From: Pandoraea eparura
GTDB taxonomy: Bacteria; Pseudomonadota; Gammaproteobacteria; Burkholderiales; Burkholderiaceae
Length of the DNA: 64,000 nt
NCBI RefSeq assembly: GCF_902459725.1
Contig: NZ_CABPSH010000004.1
Location: forward strand, 1-64,000
Direction of reading: 5' to 3'
Part shown: positions 55,425-64,000 of the stretch, piece after piece
Layout of the letters: each line of letters starts with the position of its first letter
Position numbering within the stretch: position 1 is the stretch's first letter
Made by a program: the position numbers and the translations under genes
Notes under the pieces: model-generated
The model's database searches: none
Told to the model about the DNA's origin: nothing
What the model saw: the letters and a program-made list of their open reading frames with translations, nothing else

Positions 55425-56183
55425 TCACTTCAGCGTGACGGACGCCTCCCCGATCCCGTCGATCGTGCCACGCAGTACGCCTGCACCACGCGCGGGAAGC
55501 ATGCCGACGTAAGAGCCGCAGGTGATGACGGCGCCGGCATGCATCGTGATGCCACGCCTGCCGTTGTGATTGACGAGCCACGTGAGCAGGGTGCGCGGAT
55601 CGCCCCCCGTGTTGAATCCCGTGTCCGACGGCGCAATGTTCACCCCATCGAGCGAGAACGCGAGCTTCGGCGTCAGATAGTCGAGCGACGCATCGTAGGC
55701 GCGGCCACTCCCGACCACGAGTGCGCCATTGTTCTGCAAATCGGCGAGCGTGAATCGGCTGTCGAGGCCGCTCGTCGCGAAGCGGCTGTCGGTGATCTCT
55801 ATCGTGACAAGCGTTTCGCCGACGAACATGAGCGCCTCACGCTCGTCGTAAATCCCCGGCTTGATATCGCGGGCCAGTCGGAACGCGATCTCCAACTCCA
55901 GTCCCGGACGAAAGAAGTCGTCGAGCGCCAGGGTGCCGCCGGCGTTGCTTACCACGGACGCCGGAATCGGCGCGCAATTCGGCAGATCCATCGGCGCCTT
56001 CGCGCCCACTTTCCATGCCGCAATGGTCTCGCCAAGCAGGTCAAGCGTGCGCAGCTGCACGGCGTAGGCGGCGTCGATGTCGGCCGGCAGCAGCGCCGCA
56101 GCGGGGGCATCGATCGGCGTATCGCCGCGACGGGTGTCGGCCAGCAGTTGGGCCAGCGATTCGACGGCGGGGGTCTCGAACAT
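55425..56183 (-). CDS. 2-keto-4-pentenoate hydratase / FAH-family hydratase
   Basis: 252 residues from the ATG at 56183. The MhpD/TesE/DmpE-type hydratase pattern is clear: AAYAVQLRTLDLLG near the N-terminus, AWKVGAKAP, FRPGLELEIAFRLARDI with the metal-binding glutamates, ALMFVGETLVTIEITDSRF, and the late TWLVNHNGRRGITMHAGAVITCGSY. These enzymes add water to 2-hydroxypenta-2,4-dienoates in meta-cleavage pathways, or decarboxylate oxalocrotonate. No other meta-cleavage gene is nearby. It is divergent from a GntR gene with a GTATAC element between, so that regulator probably controls it. Confidence 0.88.
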   Translation of the reverse strand: MFETPAVESLAQLLADTRRGDTPIDAPAAALLPADIDAAYAVQLRTLDLLGETIAAWKVGAKAPMDLPNCAPIPASVVSNAGGTLALDDFFRPGLELEIAFRLARDIKPGIYDEREALMFVGETLVTIEITDSRFATSGLDSRFTLADLQNNGALVVGSGRAYDASLDYLTPKLAFSLDGVNIAPSDTGFNTGGDPRTLLTWLVNHNGRRGITMHAGAVITCGSYVGMLPARGAGVLRGTIDGIGEASVTLK

Positions 56184-56248
56184 CTTGCAAGTCTCCTGTA
56201 GGAAAGGCGATGCCGCAGCGATTCGCTGGCAGCGCGTGGCTCCACATC

Positions 56249-56254
56249 GTATAC
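56249..56254. promoter_or_regulatory. GTATAC element between the hydratase and GntR genes
   Basis: TCGTATACAAA (56247-56257) carries the GTATAC centre common to FCD-type GntR operators, 66 bases from the hydratase start. A second candidate is the 10-base direct repeat TTCGTAATAT at 56355-56374. Confidence 0.35.
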
Positions 56255-56474
56255 AAAATTCAGCCGTCGTTGCGCCGCACGCTGAACACGATCGCTACTC
56301 GGTGAAAACACCATCTAACGTAGTCAAAGTGCCGGCGATCTGCGAGAATCGGACTTCGTAATATTTCGTAATATTTCGCGCGGTGTGGTAACGCAGACGT
56401 TTGACGTCGCGCGCGAAAGTGCAGTGCGTGCAGTCGATGACCTTCTTCTCCAAGCGAACGACCCGACCCAGCCT

Positions 56475-57194
56475 ATGCACTCCGTGACCCTGAACGTCTT
56501 GCGTGAGCACGTCACCCATCCGCCGGACAGCGAGGCGGCCCGGCCGATCAGCCGACAGGCGCTGCATCTCGCCGTGATGGACCGCCTGCGCAAGATGATG
56601 ACCGAAGGCACCCTGCCGCCGGGCGCGCATCTGAACGAGCGCGCCCTGTGCGAGCAACTCGGCGTGTCGCGCACACCGTTGCGCGAGGCGCTCAAGATGC
56701 TGGCGGTCGAGCGATTGATCGAACTGCTACCGAATCGCGGCGCGCGTGTCGTGACGCTGTCGGCCACCGACATCGCCGACGCCTTCGAACTCCTCAGCGG
56801 TCTTGAGGCGCTGGCTGGCGAACTGGCTTGCGAGCGCATCACGCAAGCGGAAATCGACGCCATCGAGACGTTGCATGGCGCGATGACCACGTGTCACGCA
56901 AACGGTGACCTCCCGGGCTATTTCGATTGCAACCAGCGCATTCATGAGCGCATCAATGCGGCGGCGCGCAATCCCGCTCTCACGCAGATGTACCAATCGG
57001 TCAATCAACGCCTTCAGGCGCTGCGCTTTCGCTCCAATCTGCACGCGGGGAAATGGGAGCAAGCCGTTGACGAGCACGTTGCGATGCTGCGCGCCCTGCA
57101 TGCGCGTGACGGTGCCGCGCTCGGGCGACTATTGCGTGGGCATTTGATGGCCAAGTGCGCCACCGTGCTCGCCCATCGACTCGCCGCCGCGTGA
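56475..57194 (+). CDS. GntR/FCD-family regulator
   Basis: 239 residues from ATG 56475; GTG 56385 is in frame but its extra 30 residues have no match to the family and overlap promoter-like repeats. The winged helix is RLRKMMTEGTLPPGAHLNERALCEQLGVSRTPLREALKML. The FCD domain begins at ~105 (DIADAFELLSGLEALAGELACERI) with ligand His in YFDCNQRIHERI and the C-terminal EHVAMLRALHARDGAALGRLLRGHL. It diverges from the hydratase and converges on another GntR gene. It probably senses a carboxylic acid from that pathway. Confidence 0.9.
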   Translation: MHSVTLNVLREHVTHPPDSEAARPISRQALHLAVMDRLRKMMTEGTLPPGAHLNERALCEQLGVSRTPLREALKMLAVERLIELLPNRGARVVTLSATDIADAFELLSGLEALAGELACERITQAEIDAIETLHGAMTTCHANGDLPGYFDCNQRIHERINAAARNPALTQMYQSVNQRLQALRFRSNLHAGKWEQAVDEHVAMLRALHARDGAALGRLLRGHLMAKCATVLAHRLAAA

Positions 57195-57258
57195 CGCACC
57201 GGCGCGGCGTACTCGCCTGCCTGTGCTGGCGTGCTCACACGTGCATGCGTTCACGGGC

Positions 57259-57933
57259 TCACGCCGCGCGACCCAGGCTCACCAATCCTTCGTTGAGCAT
57301 GGCGGCGACATAGGCGTCGGTCTTGCTGCGCAGGTGCGCTTCCATCAGCGTGCGCAGGCGCTTTCCATCGCGCCGGCGCAGCAGCGCGAGCATTTCCGCA
57401 TGTTCATCGACGGCCTGACGCCAGCGCTCGGGCGTGGGCGTCAATCGTTCGCGCACATGCCGCAGGCGGGCGTTGAGATTGTGGAAATACTCGGCCAGCG
57501 GGCCGTTGTCCGCCATGCGCAAAATGCTCAGGTGGATCTGCTGATTCAGGGCGAAGTAGGCGGCGTGGTCGGCGCGGGCGTACGCCGATTCCATGTCGGC
57601 TTGCAGCTGCGTGAGGGCGTCAAGATCGGCCTCCGACGCTTTTTCGCACGCCTGCTCGCCCGAGAGACCTTCGAGTACCGCCATCACGGCCAGCAGATTC
57701 ACGACTTCGTCGACACTCACACGCGCCACGCGTGCCCGGCGCGTTTCCGAGATTTCCACCAACCCTTCGTTCGCCAGTCGCTTAAGCGCTTCGCGCAGCG
57801 GCGTGCGTGAGACAGCCAGCGCATCGCATAGCGCGCGTTCCGAGAGGGGCGCTCCGGGACGAAGCTCGCCGCGCACGATGCGCGCCTTGAGCGCTTCGTA
57901 AGCGGCGGCGTTCAGCGAGGCGGACGTGCTCAT
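57259..57933 (-). CDS. GntR/FCD-family regulator
   Basis: 224 residues from the ATG at 57933; an upstream in-frame start at 57990 is less likely. The HTH is RPGAPLSERALCDALAVSRTPLREALKRLANEGLV, and the FCD domain has AAYFALNQQIHLSILRMAD and EHAEMLALLRRRDGKRLRTLMEAHL. It diverges from the enoyl-CoA hydratase/CoA-transferase pair, and the perfect palindrome TTGGTATACCAA lies between them (58080-58091). It is therefore the likely regulator of that pair and of itself. Confidence 0.92.
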   Translation of the reverse strand: MSTSASLNAAAYEALKARIVRGELRPGAPLSERALCDALAVSRTPLREALKRLANEGLVEISETRRARVARVSVDEVVNLLAVMAVLEGLSGEQACEKASEADLDALTQLQADMESAYARADHAAYFALNQQIHLSILRMADNGPLAEYFHNLNARLRHVRERLTPTPERWRQAVDEHAEMLALLRRRDGKRLRTLMEAHLRSKTDAYVAAMLNEGLVSLGRAA

Positions 57934-58079
57934 GCGTAATGACCGTGAAAATGGAATGCCAATTTTGATGGGGATGTCATCCGTCGTCAATCGACAATGC
58001 GAAATTTTCTCGCGCTAACCCTTATTTTTTTGATTTTCGCTTGCCAATTGCATATCGAAGATCTTATCGTTTTCGAAAA

Positions 58080-58091
58080 TTGGTATACCAA
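58080..58091. promoter_or_regulatory. Perfect FCD-GntR operator TTGGTATACCAA
   Basis: A 12-base perfect palindrome, 52 bases before the enoyl-CoA hydratase start and 147 bases before the GntR start. TGGTATACCA-type sites are classic for FCD regulators. Confidence 0.7.
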
Positions 58092-58142
58092 AAATAGAAG
58101 CCGGGCGACATCGGGTGCGCGCTGGCGTTGGAAGGAGGCTGT

Positions 58143-58922
58143 GTGACATCGACCGTTCTGACCGAGCGACACGGCGCTATCGCGCTGGTCACGCTCAATC
58201 GTCCTGAGAAGCTCAACGCGTTGACCAAGCCCATGTGGCAGGCCTTGGGCGACACCATCCTGGCGTTGTCCGAGACGCCCGACGTGCGCTGCATCGTGCT
58301 GCGTGGGGCGGGCGAGAAGTCGTTCGCGCCGGGCAACGACATTGCGGAGTTCGAGACCGATCGCGCCAACGTGGAGCAAGCGCGCACCTATGGCGCGCTC
58401 ATGCATCGCACGCTTGACGCGTTGACTCGATGCCCCGTGCCGCTTGTCGCGATGATTCACGGCATTTGCGTTGGCGGTGGCATGGAGATCGCGGCGGCCT
58501 GCGACGTGCGCATCTGCGGCGAATCGAGCCGCTTCGGTGCGCCGATCAACAAGCTGGGCCTGGTGATGGCGCATGCGGAGCTGTCGGGGCTCGTGCGGCT
58601 GCTCGGCCCCGCGCGGGCGCTCGAGATCCTGCTTGAAGGCCGCATCTTCGACGCGCAGGAGGCGTTGCGCATCGGGCTCGTCACCCGCGTGGTGGCCGAT
58701 GGCGACGTCACGCGCGACGCCCTCGAGAGTGCGGCGCGCATCGCGGCCGGCGCGCCGCTGGTCGCGCGTTGGCACAAGCGCTTCGTGCGCGAACTGGCCA
58801 GCGGCCAGCCGCTCGGCGCCGCGCAGATCGACGAAGGTTTCGCGTGCTTCGGCACCGCCGATTTCCAGACGGGCTATCGCGCCTTTCTCGCGAAGACGAC
58901 ACCGATTTTCGAGGGGCGCTGA
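58143..58922 (+). CDS. Enoyl-CoA hydratase/isomerase family protein
   Basis: 259 residues from GTG 58143, placed after GAAGGAGG; TTG 58128 in frame lies on that ribosome site. Crotonase motifs: ALVTLNRPEKLNAL, KSFAPGNDIAEFE, and VAMIHGICVGGGMEIAAACDVRI. At the first catalytic-Glu position the loop reads HAELSGLVRLLG, so one catalytic acid is present, consistent with hydratase or a related isomerase or lyase. It is followed two bases later by a class III CoA-transferase, which suggests activation of an acid by CoA transfer and then conversion of its CoA ester. Confidence 0.88.
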   Translation: MTSTVLTERHGAIALVTLNRPEKLNALTKPMWQALGDTILALSETPDVRCIVLRGAGEKSFAPGNDIAEFETDRANVEQARTYGALMHRTLDALTRCPVPLVAMIHGICVGGGMEIAAACDVRICGESSRFGAPINKLGLVMAHAELSGLVRLLGPARALEILLEGRIFDAQEALRIGLVTRVVADGDVTRDALESAARIAAGAPLVARWHKRFVRELASGQPLGAAQIDEGFACFGTADFQTGYRAFLAKTTPIFEGR

Positions 58923-58923
58923 C

Positions 58924-60162
58924 ATGACCGATACCATCCAACCGGCTCGCGGGCCGTTGCAGGGCGTCAAGGTGATCGAGCTGTCGCACATCATGTCCGG
59001 CCCGGTGTGCGGCATGATGCTGGCCGACATGGGCGCCGACGTCATCAAGGTCGAGAAGCTGGACGGCGACGACGCCCGGCGCTTCGCCCCGATCCTCCCG
59101 CACGGCGAATCGGCATCGTTCATGATGCTCAATCGCAACAAGCGCGGCATTGCGCTCAATCTCAAGACGGCGGGCGGCTGTGCGGTGTTGCGCGAGATGC
59201 TGGCGAGTGCCGACGTCGTCACCGAGAACTATCGCAAGGGAACGATGGAGAAACTCGGCCTCGGCTACGAGACATTGCGCGCGGCCAACCCGGGCCTCAT
59301 CTACTGCGCGATTTCCGGCTACGGGCGCACCGGCCCCTACGCCGACAAAGGCGGCTTCGATCTGATCGCGCAGGGGCTCTCCGGCCTGATGAGCGTGACG
59401 GGCGAGCCAGGGCAGGCGCCCATCAAGGCGGGTTCGCCGATTGCCGATATCAACGCGGGCATTCTGGCGGCACTCGGCATCTCGGCGGCGTATGCGCATC
59501 GATTGCGCACGGGCCAAGGGCAGATCGTCGACACGTCGTTGCTCGAAGCGGGATTTCAGCAGATGTACTGGGCGGCGGCCAACTACTTCGCGAGCGGCGA
59601 GAATCCGCCGAAACTCGGCTCCGCGAATCCGACGAGCACCCCTTATCAGGCGTTTCGCACGCAAGACGGCTGGATCAATATCGGCGCGGCCAATCAGGCG
59701 AACTACGAGCGGCTGCTGCAGGTGCTCGATGCGCCCGAGATCGCCGGCGATCCTCGCTTTGCCACCAACGCCGGACGCACCGCGCATCGTGCCGAACTCG
59801 TCGAGCGGCTCACGGCGTACCTGATGCGCGACACCACCCATCACTGGGTCGAACGGCTCGACGCCGCGGGCTTGCCGGTCGGCCCGGTGCTGCCGATCTC
59901 CGAAGCGGTGACGCACCCGCAGATCGTCGCGCGCGAGATGGTGGTGGAAACGGTGCATCCGCTGGACGGCCCCACACGCAGCATCGGTCTGCCGATTCGC
60001 TTCTCCGAGACGCCGAAGTGCACGGGCGGCCCCGCGCCGCGGCTTGGCGAACATTCGCGAGCGGTGTTGGCGGAGTACGGCTTCGACGCGACGCGGATTC
60101 GCGAGTTGATCGCACAGGGAGCGGTGCACGTGCTGGACGAGGCGGCCCACGTGAGCGCATGA
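58924..60162 (+). CDS. Class III (CaiB/BaiF family) acyl-CoA transferase
   Basis: 412 residues from ATG 58924. The family N-terminus is [31 protein letters not shown], then RNKRGIALNLKT, VVTENYRKGTMEKLGLGYE and SGYGRTGPYADKGGFDLIAQGLSG. The catalytic Asp lies in GSPIADINAGILAALG. It is only distantly related to the two Frc proteins in this window (no GGGGQ loop). It transfers CoA between carboxylic acids. Paired with the enoyl-CoA hydratase under the GntR palindrome, it probably starts catabolism of an unidentified acid. Confidence 0.92.
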   Translation: MTDTIQPARGPLQGVKVIELSHIMSGPVCGMMLADMGADVIKVEKLDGDDARRFAPILPHGESASFMMLNRNKRGIALNLKTAGGCAVLREMLASADVVTENYRKGTMEKLGLGYETLRAANPGLIYCAISGYGRTGPYADKGGFDLIAQGLSGLMSVTGEPGQAPIKAGSPIADINAGILAALGISAAYAHRLRTGQGQIVDTSLLEAGFQQMYWAAANYFASGENPPKLGSANPTSTPYQAFRTQDGWINIGAANQANYERLLQVLDAPEIAGDPRFATNAGRTAHRAELVERLTAYLMRDTTHHWVERLDAAGLPVGPVLPISEAVTHPQIVAREMVVETVHPLDGPTRSIGLPIRFSETPKCTGGPAPRLGEHSRAVLAEYGFDATRIRELIAQGAVHVLDEAAHVSA

Positions 60163-60461
60163 CGTACGTCGCGCGCCGACGGTGCGGATTCCCCGCGTCT
60201 TGACGCGCTGCCGAGAACTTCCCTCCCGGTGGCCGGTCGGTTTTTAGATTGGCGCACGACAGGCCACCGATCAATCCGACCCGACGCCCGACGTCGACAG
60301 GAGGGAGTGCATGACTTTTGGCAACAACTTCGGCAATCACAACGGCCCGTCATGGGGCCGGTGGTCGCGCCTGGACCACGCGCGTACCATAGGGCTTCAC
60401 TCGCTTGCGTTCCCTGGTCTGACGACGGGCGCGACGTTCCTCTTTCCTTCGCGAGGTGAGC

Positions 60462-62357
60462 ATGCCGGCCCGTATTGAAGATTACGCAATGATTGGCGAT
60501 TGCCGAAGCGCTGCGCTCGTCGCGCGCGACGGTTCGATCGACTGGCTCTGCTGGCCGTATTTTGATTCGCCGGCGTGTTTCGCGGCGTTGCTTGGCGGCC
60601 CGGAGCATGGCCGATGGAAGCTCGCGCCAGAGGACCCCCACGTGAGCAGTACGCGTCGCTATCACGACGACACGCTCATTCTTGAGACCCGTTTCGAGAC
60701 GGTGGAGGGCTGCGTCGCCGTGATCGACTTCATGCCGTTGCGCGACGGCGCCGCCGATCTCGTGCGGCTGGTCAAGGGCATCCACGGTCGGGTGACGATG
60801 TCGATGGAGTTGATCCTGCGCTTCGACTATGGGGCGTCGGTGCCGTGGTCGCGTCCGCTTGACGGCGAGGATGCCACCGGGCCGGGCGTGCGGCTGATCG
60901 CCGGCCCCGACAAGGTCGTATTGCGCACCCCCATCGAGATTCAGGATGTGCCCGGCAGTCTGCGTGCGCGCTTCGACGTGACGGCCGGCGACACCGTGCC
61001 GTTCGTGCTCTCGCGCGTGCCGTCGCATCATGCCGATCCGCGCGAGATCGATCCGCTTGCCGCGCTCGCCGATACCGAGCGCTACTGGCGCGCCTGGGCT
61101 CACCGCTGTCAGCTCGACGGCCGTTGGGCCGACGCGATTCGCCGCTCGCTCATTGTGCTCAAGGCGCTCACGTTCGTGCCGACGGGCGGTGTGGTGGCCG
61201 CCCCGACGACGTCGCTGCCCGAACAGCTAGGCGGTGAGCGCAACTGGGACTATCGCTACTGCTGGTTGCGCGATGCCACGCTGACGTTGCAGGCGCTCAT
61301 GCTCGGCGGTTACTACACCGAGGCGAACGACTGGAGCCATTGGCTGGTGCGCGCCGTGGCCGGCGCGCCGTCGCAGGTGCAGATCATGTATGGACTCTCG
61401 GGCGAGCGGCGTCTGCCGGAGTGGGAAGTCGATTGGCTGCCTGGCTACGAAGGCGCGAAGCCCGTGCGCGTGGGCAATGGCGCGGTCGGACAGTTGCAGC
61501 TCGATGTCTATGGCGAGGTGATGGACGCATTGCACCAGGCGCGTCTGGGCGGATTGACGCCGGATGATGCCACGTGGGAGGTGCAGACCAAGCTCGTGGC
61601 GCATCTCGAGACCGTCTGGCGACAGCCGGATGAGGGCATCTGGGAAGTGCGCGGCGGACGCCAGCACTTCACCTACTCGAAGGTGATGGCCTGGGTTGCG
61701 TTCGACCGGGCGATCAAGTCGGCCGAGCGTTTCGGTTTGCCGGGGCCGATCGATCATTGGCGCGACTTGTGCCGCGAGATTCACGCGGACGTCTGCGCGC
61801 ACGGCTTCGACAAGGGACGCAATGCGTTCATGCAGGCGTATGGCACGTCCGAGATGGATGCGAGTGTGCTGATGATTCCACTCGTGGGCTTCCTGCCGGC
61901 GGATGATCCTCGTGTGATCGGCACCATCGAAGCGGTCGAGCGCGATCTCATGCACGATGGGCTGGTGCAGCGCTATCGCACGAGCCGCGTCGATGATGGG
62001 CTGCCGGCGGGCGAGGGGGCGTTTCTCGCATGCAGCTTCTGGATGGTCGATTGCCTGGTGATGATCGGGCGTCACCACGATGCCTGCATCTTGTTCGAGC
62101 GGCTGCTGTCGTTGCGCAACGACGTCGGCCTGCTGGCCGAGGAGTACGACACGCACCATGCGCGTCAGGTCGGCAACTTCCCGCAGGCGTTCTCGCATAT
62201 CGCGCTCGTGCACGCGGCGATTCGCCTCGAGGCGCTGGCCGACGACGATCGTGCGCACGATGCAGAAAACAGCGCGTCGTTGAGCGCGGTGGATGACGGC
62301 GATGTCGACGACGAAGCCCGTTTCGAGCATGTCGGTTATCGAGCGGTCAGGGCGTGA
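60462..62357 (+). CDS. Glycoside hydrolase family 15 protein (glucoamylase/trehalase-like)
   Basis: 631 residues from ATG 60462, with GAGGTGA as ribosome site; GTG 60456 is just upstream. The N-terminal beta-sandwich (~1-230) starts RIEDYAMIGDCRSAALVARDGSIDWLCWP, and the (alpha/alpha)6 barrel (~240-610) has GGERNWDYRYCWLRDATLTLQAL and the C-terminal catalytic-base segment EEYDTHHARQVGNFPQAFSHIALVHA. No signal peptide, so it is cytoplasmic. Bacterial GH15 members act on maltooligosaccharides or trehalose. It stands alone, so its substrate is open. The last ~40 residues are acidic. Confidence 0.94.
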   Translation: MPARIEDYAMIGDCRSAALVARDGSIDWLCWPYFDSPACFAALLGGPEHGRWKLAPEDPHVSSTRRYHDDTLILETRFETVEGCVAVIDFMPLRDGAADLVRLVKGIHGRVTMSMELILRFDYGASVPWSRPLDGEDATGPGVRLIAGPDKVVLRTPIEIQDVPGSLRARFDVTAGDTVPFVLSRVPSHHADPREIDPLAALADTERYWRAWAHRCQLDGRWADAIRRSLIVLKALTFVPTGGVVAAPTTSLPEQLGGERNWDYRYCWLRDATLTLQALMLGGYYTEANDWSHWLVRAVAGAPSQVQIMYGLSGERRLPEWEVDWLPGYEGAKPVRVGNGAVGQLQLDVYGEVMDALHQARLGGLTPDDATWEVQTKLVAHLETVWRQPDEGIWEVRGGRQHFTYSKVMAWVAFDRAIKSAERFGLPGPIDHWRDLCREIHADVCAHGFDKGRNAFMQAYGTSEMDASVLMIPLVGFLPADDPRVIGTIEAVERDLMHDGLVQRYRTSRVDDGLPAGEGAFLACSFWMVDCLVMIGRHHDACILFERLLSLRNDVGLLAEEYDTHHARQVGNFPQAFSHIALVHAAIRLEALADDDRAHDAENSASLSAVDDGDVDDEARFEHVGYRAVRA

Positions 62358-62555
62358 GGCGGTGGGGCGGATGACTATCGGTACGCGCGTCAATATGACC
62401 GCCTGAGCCTTGCGCATTGCATCGCCGGCGCGGGGCGCTCACCGCCCTCCGGAAAAATCGGCCTCGGTGAGCCTTGTCAAAGCGCGCTAGAATTCTGCTT
62501 CTGCTTAATTCCTTCCGGAGACCGGGCGGGCCGCCGTGTTTCGTCCCCACGCCGC

Positions 62556-64000
62556 ATGACGCAAGACAAGACACTCACCGCGCTGCTTTGGATCGTGGCG
62601 GCCGGTTTTTTCATGCAGGCGCTCGATACCACCATCGTCAATACGGCGCTGCCCGCGATGGCGGCGAGCCTTGGCGAGAACCCACTGCGCATGCAGCCCG
62701 TGGTGGTCGCCTACTCCCTGACGATGGCCATGCTCACCCCGGCGTCGGGCTGGCTGGCGGACCGGTTCGGCACGCGCCGCGTCTACTTTGTTGCGATTCT
62801 GCTGTTCGTACTCGGTTCGATCTGCTGCGCGATGGCGCACACGATGTCGCAACTGGTGCTCGCGCGCGTGTTGCAGGGCGCGGGCGGCTCGATGCTGCTG
62901 CCGATCGGACGGCTTGCGGTGCTGCGCACCTTCCCCGCAGGGCAGTACCTCGCGGCGCTCGCCTTCGTGTCGATTGCCGGACAGGTCGGTCCGATGATCG
63001 GCCCGGTGCTGGGCGGCTGGCTCGTGCAAGTTAGCTCGTGGCATTGGATTTTCCTGATCAACGTGCCGATCGGCATGGTCGGCTGTTTGGCCGTGAGGCA
63101 CTATTTGCCGCGCCCAACATGCGACGAGGTGATTGACGCCGGCTTCGACTGGGTGGGCTTCGCGCTGCTCTCGATGGCGATGGTGTCGTTTACGCTGGCG
63201 CTCGATCACCCATACTCCGACAAGGGGTGGGGGGTGTCGGTGGCGCTGGCGCTGCTTTGTATCGTCACCGCGCTGGGCTATTGGCCATATGCCCGGCGTC
63301 GCGCCGCGCCGCTGTTCCCGCTCGAACTCTTCGCGACGCGTAGTTTCCGGCTCGGGCTGCTGGGTAATCTGGTCGCGCGAATTGGCAGCAGCGCCGTGCC
63401 TTTCCTGCTGCCGTTGCTGCTTCAGGTGGCCATGGGATACAGCCCGCTCGCCTCGGGCCTGATGATGTTGCCGGTCGCGCTGGCGGGGGTGGTGGTCAAG
63501 CGCATGGTCACGCCGCTGGTGGAACGCTACGGCTACACGCGCTTTCTGATGGTCAACACGGCGGTGCTCGGTGGCGCCATCGCGAGCTTTTCGCTGTTCG
63601 GCCCGGGGTGGCCGATGTGGCTTGGACTGGCGCAACTGGCAATCTTTGGCGGCGCGAACTCGATGCAGTTCGCCGCGATGAACAGCGTCACGCTCAAGGA
63701 TCTCGGCACGCGTCGCGCGAGCTCGGGCAATGGCCTGTTCTCGATGGCGCAGATGCTGGCGCTGGGACTGGGCGTGACCATCGGCGGCCAGTTGCTGGCG
63801 CTGTTCGGTCAATTTGCCGGGCAGGCGGGTGAGGGGGGGATGGGCGGCACGGTGGCGGGCTTTCGCCTGACCTTCGTTTGCGTCGGGCTGATTACGCTCG
63901 CGTCGGCGCTCATTTTCCGCCGCGTGGAAGATCCGGCGGCGGGGGCCGCGCAAGACGACAGCGAGACGCGACCCGCGTCTGCCACCGATCTCAGGCGCTG
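62556..64000 (+). CDS. MFS exporter, DHA2 type (MdtD-like), 3' end outside window
   Basis: At least 481 residues from ATG 62556, with the frame still open at the window edge. FFMQALDTTIVNTALPAMAASLGE is motif D1 of 14-TM DHA2 drug exporters. GWLADRFGTRRVYF is motif A between helices 2 and 3, and RVLQGAGGSMLLPIGRLAVLRTF and IAGQVGPMIGPVLGGWLV (motif C) follow. The best overall match is MdtD/YegB of E. coli. It likely exports drugs or siderophores. No mdtABC or two-component genes are in the window. The terminal ~15 visible residues are polar, so little of the protein is missing. Confidence 0.93.
   Translation, partial: MTQDKTLTALLWIVAAGFFMQALDTTIVNTALPAMAASLGENPLRMQPVVVAYSLTMAMLTPASGWLADRFGTRRVYFVAILLFVLGSICCAMAHTMSQLVLARVLQGAGGSMLLPIGRLAVLRTFPAGQYLAALAFVSIAGQVGPMIGPVLGGWLVQVSSWHWIFLINVPIGMVGCLAVRHYLPRPTCDEVIDAGFDWVGFALLSMAMVSFTLALDHPYSDKGWGVSVALALLCIVTALGYWPYARRRAAPLFPLELFATRSFRLGLLGNLVARIGSSAVPFLLPLLLQVAMGYSPLASGLMMLPVALAGVVVKRMVTPLVERYGYTRFLMVNTAVLGGAIASFSLFGPGWPMWLGLAQLAIFGGANSMQFAAMNSVTLKDLGTRRASSGNGLFSMAQMLALGLGVTIGGQLLALFGQFAGQAGEGGMGGTVAGFRLTFVCVGLITLASALIFRRVEDPAAGAAQDDSETRPASATDLRR

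Noticed and set aside
60163-60461. Possible small gene before the GH15 enzyme
   Set aside because: The open frame at 60229-60459 has no ribosome site or resemblance and overlaps the GH15 start region.

Overview
The window is high-GC, gene-dense chromosomal DNA of a betaproteobacterium. Gene content and order (type II oxalate catabolism with OxlT, Oxc and two Frc copies, an fdsGBAD formate dehydrogenase, pntAA-AB-B, an iaaA-gsiABCD peptide locus) point to Burkholderiaceae, most likely Pandoraea or a near relative. That assignment is an inference from gene content and protein resemblance. No rRNA, tRNA, CRISPR array, prophage or complete insertion sequence was seen.

Layout. 1-2380: end of etfB, etfA and an FAD-dependent oxidoreductase. 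2546-3602: a stand-alone IS5-type HTH protein and a 660-base stretch with an orphan minus-strand terminator. 3603-10959: IclR and AraC regulators around a fatty/branched-chain acyl-CoA catabolic block (acyl-CoA ligase, SDR, acyl-CoA dehydrogenase, HIBYL-CoA-hydrolase-like protein). 11024-11947: yggT and a hypothetical gene. 12377-22059: an eight-gene peptide operon (RpiR regulator, isoaspartyl peptidase, GsiABCD transporter, P1-family peptidase, DppA D-aminopeptidase). 22235-31917: assorted genes, including a DUF4118-PAS sensor paired with a hydrolase that has a Cys in the nucleophile position, a universal stress protein, a lipoprotein, a histidinol-phosphatase-like enzyme, a MATE pump, an orphan TpsB-like outer-membrane protein and a DMT transporter.

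31936-49409 is the most coherent region, an oxalate/formate island: fdsGBAD (minus), a GntR/FCD regulator, a small membrane protein, a PanE-family reductase, then on the plus strand oxlT, oxc, frc, a PAS-only protein, a second frc and an FAH-family protein. Near-palindromic sites with the core TGATATAC, or the 12-mer TATATCGTATAT, lie in front of fdsG, panE, oxlT and the second frc. A weaker match precedes the small gene and gntR. I infer one GntR regulon. Oxalate enters in exchange for formate (OxlT), is activated by Frc, and is decarboxylated by Oxc to formyl-CoA. Released formate is oxidised by Fds to NADH. PntAB (51135-54069) could convert that to NADPH, and the PanE homologue may use NADPH to reduce oxalyl-CoA to glyoxylate for assimilation.

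49484-64000: two LysR regulators, pntAA-AB-B, two 35-base repeats each carrying an inverted pair of DnaA-box-like sequences, a 2-keto-4-pentenoate-hydratase-like gene, two GntR regulators, an enoyl-CoA hydratase plus class III CoA-transferase pair under a perfect TTGGTATACCAA palindrome, a GH15 glucoamylase-like enzyme, and an MdtD-like MFS exporter that runs off the end of the window.
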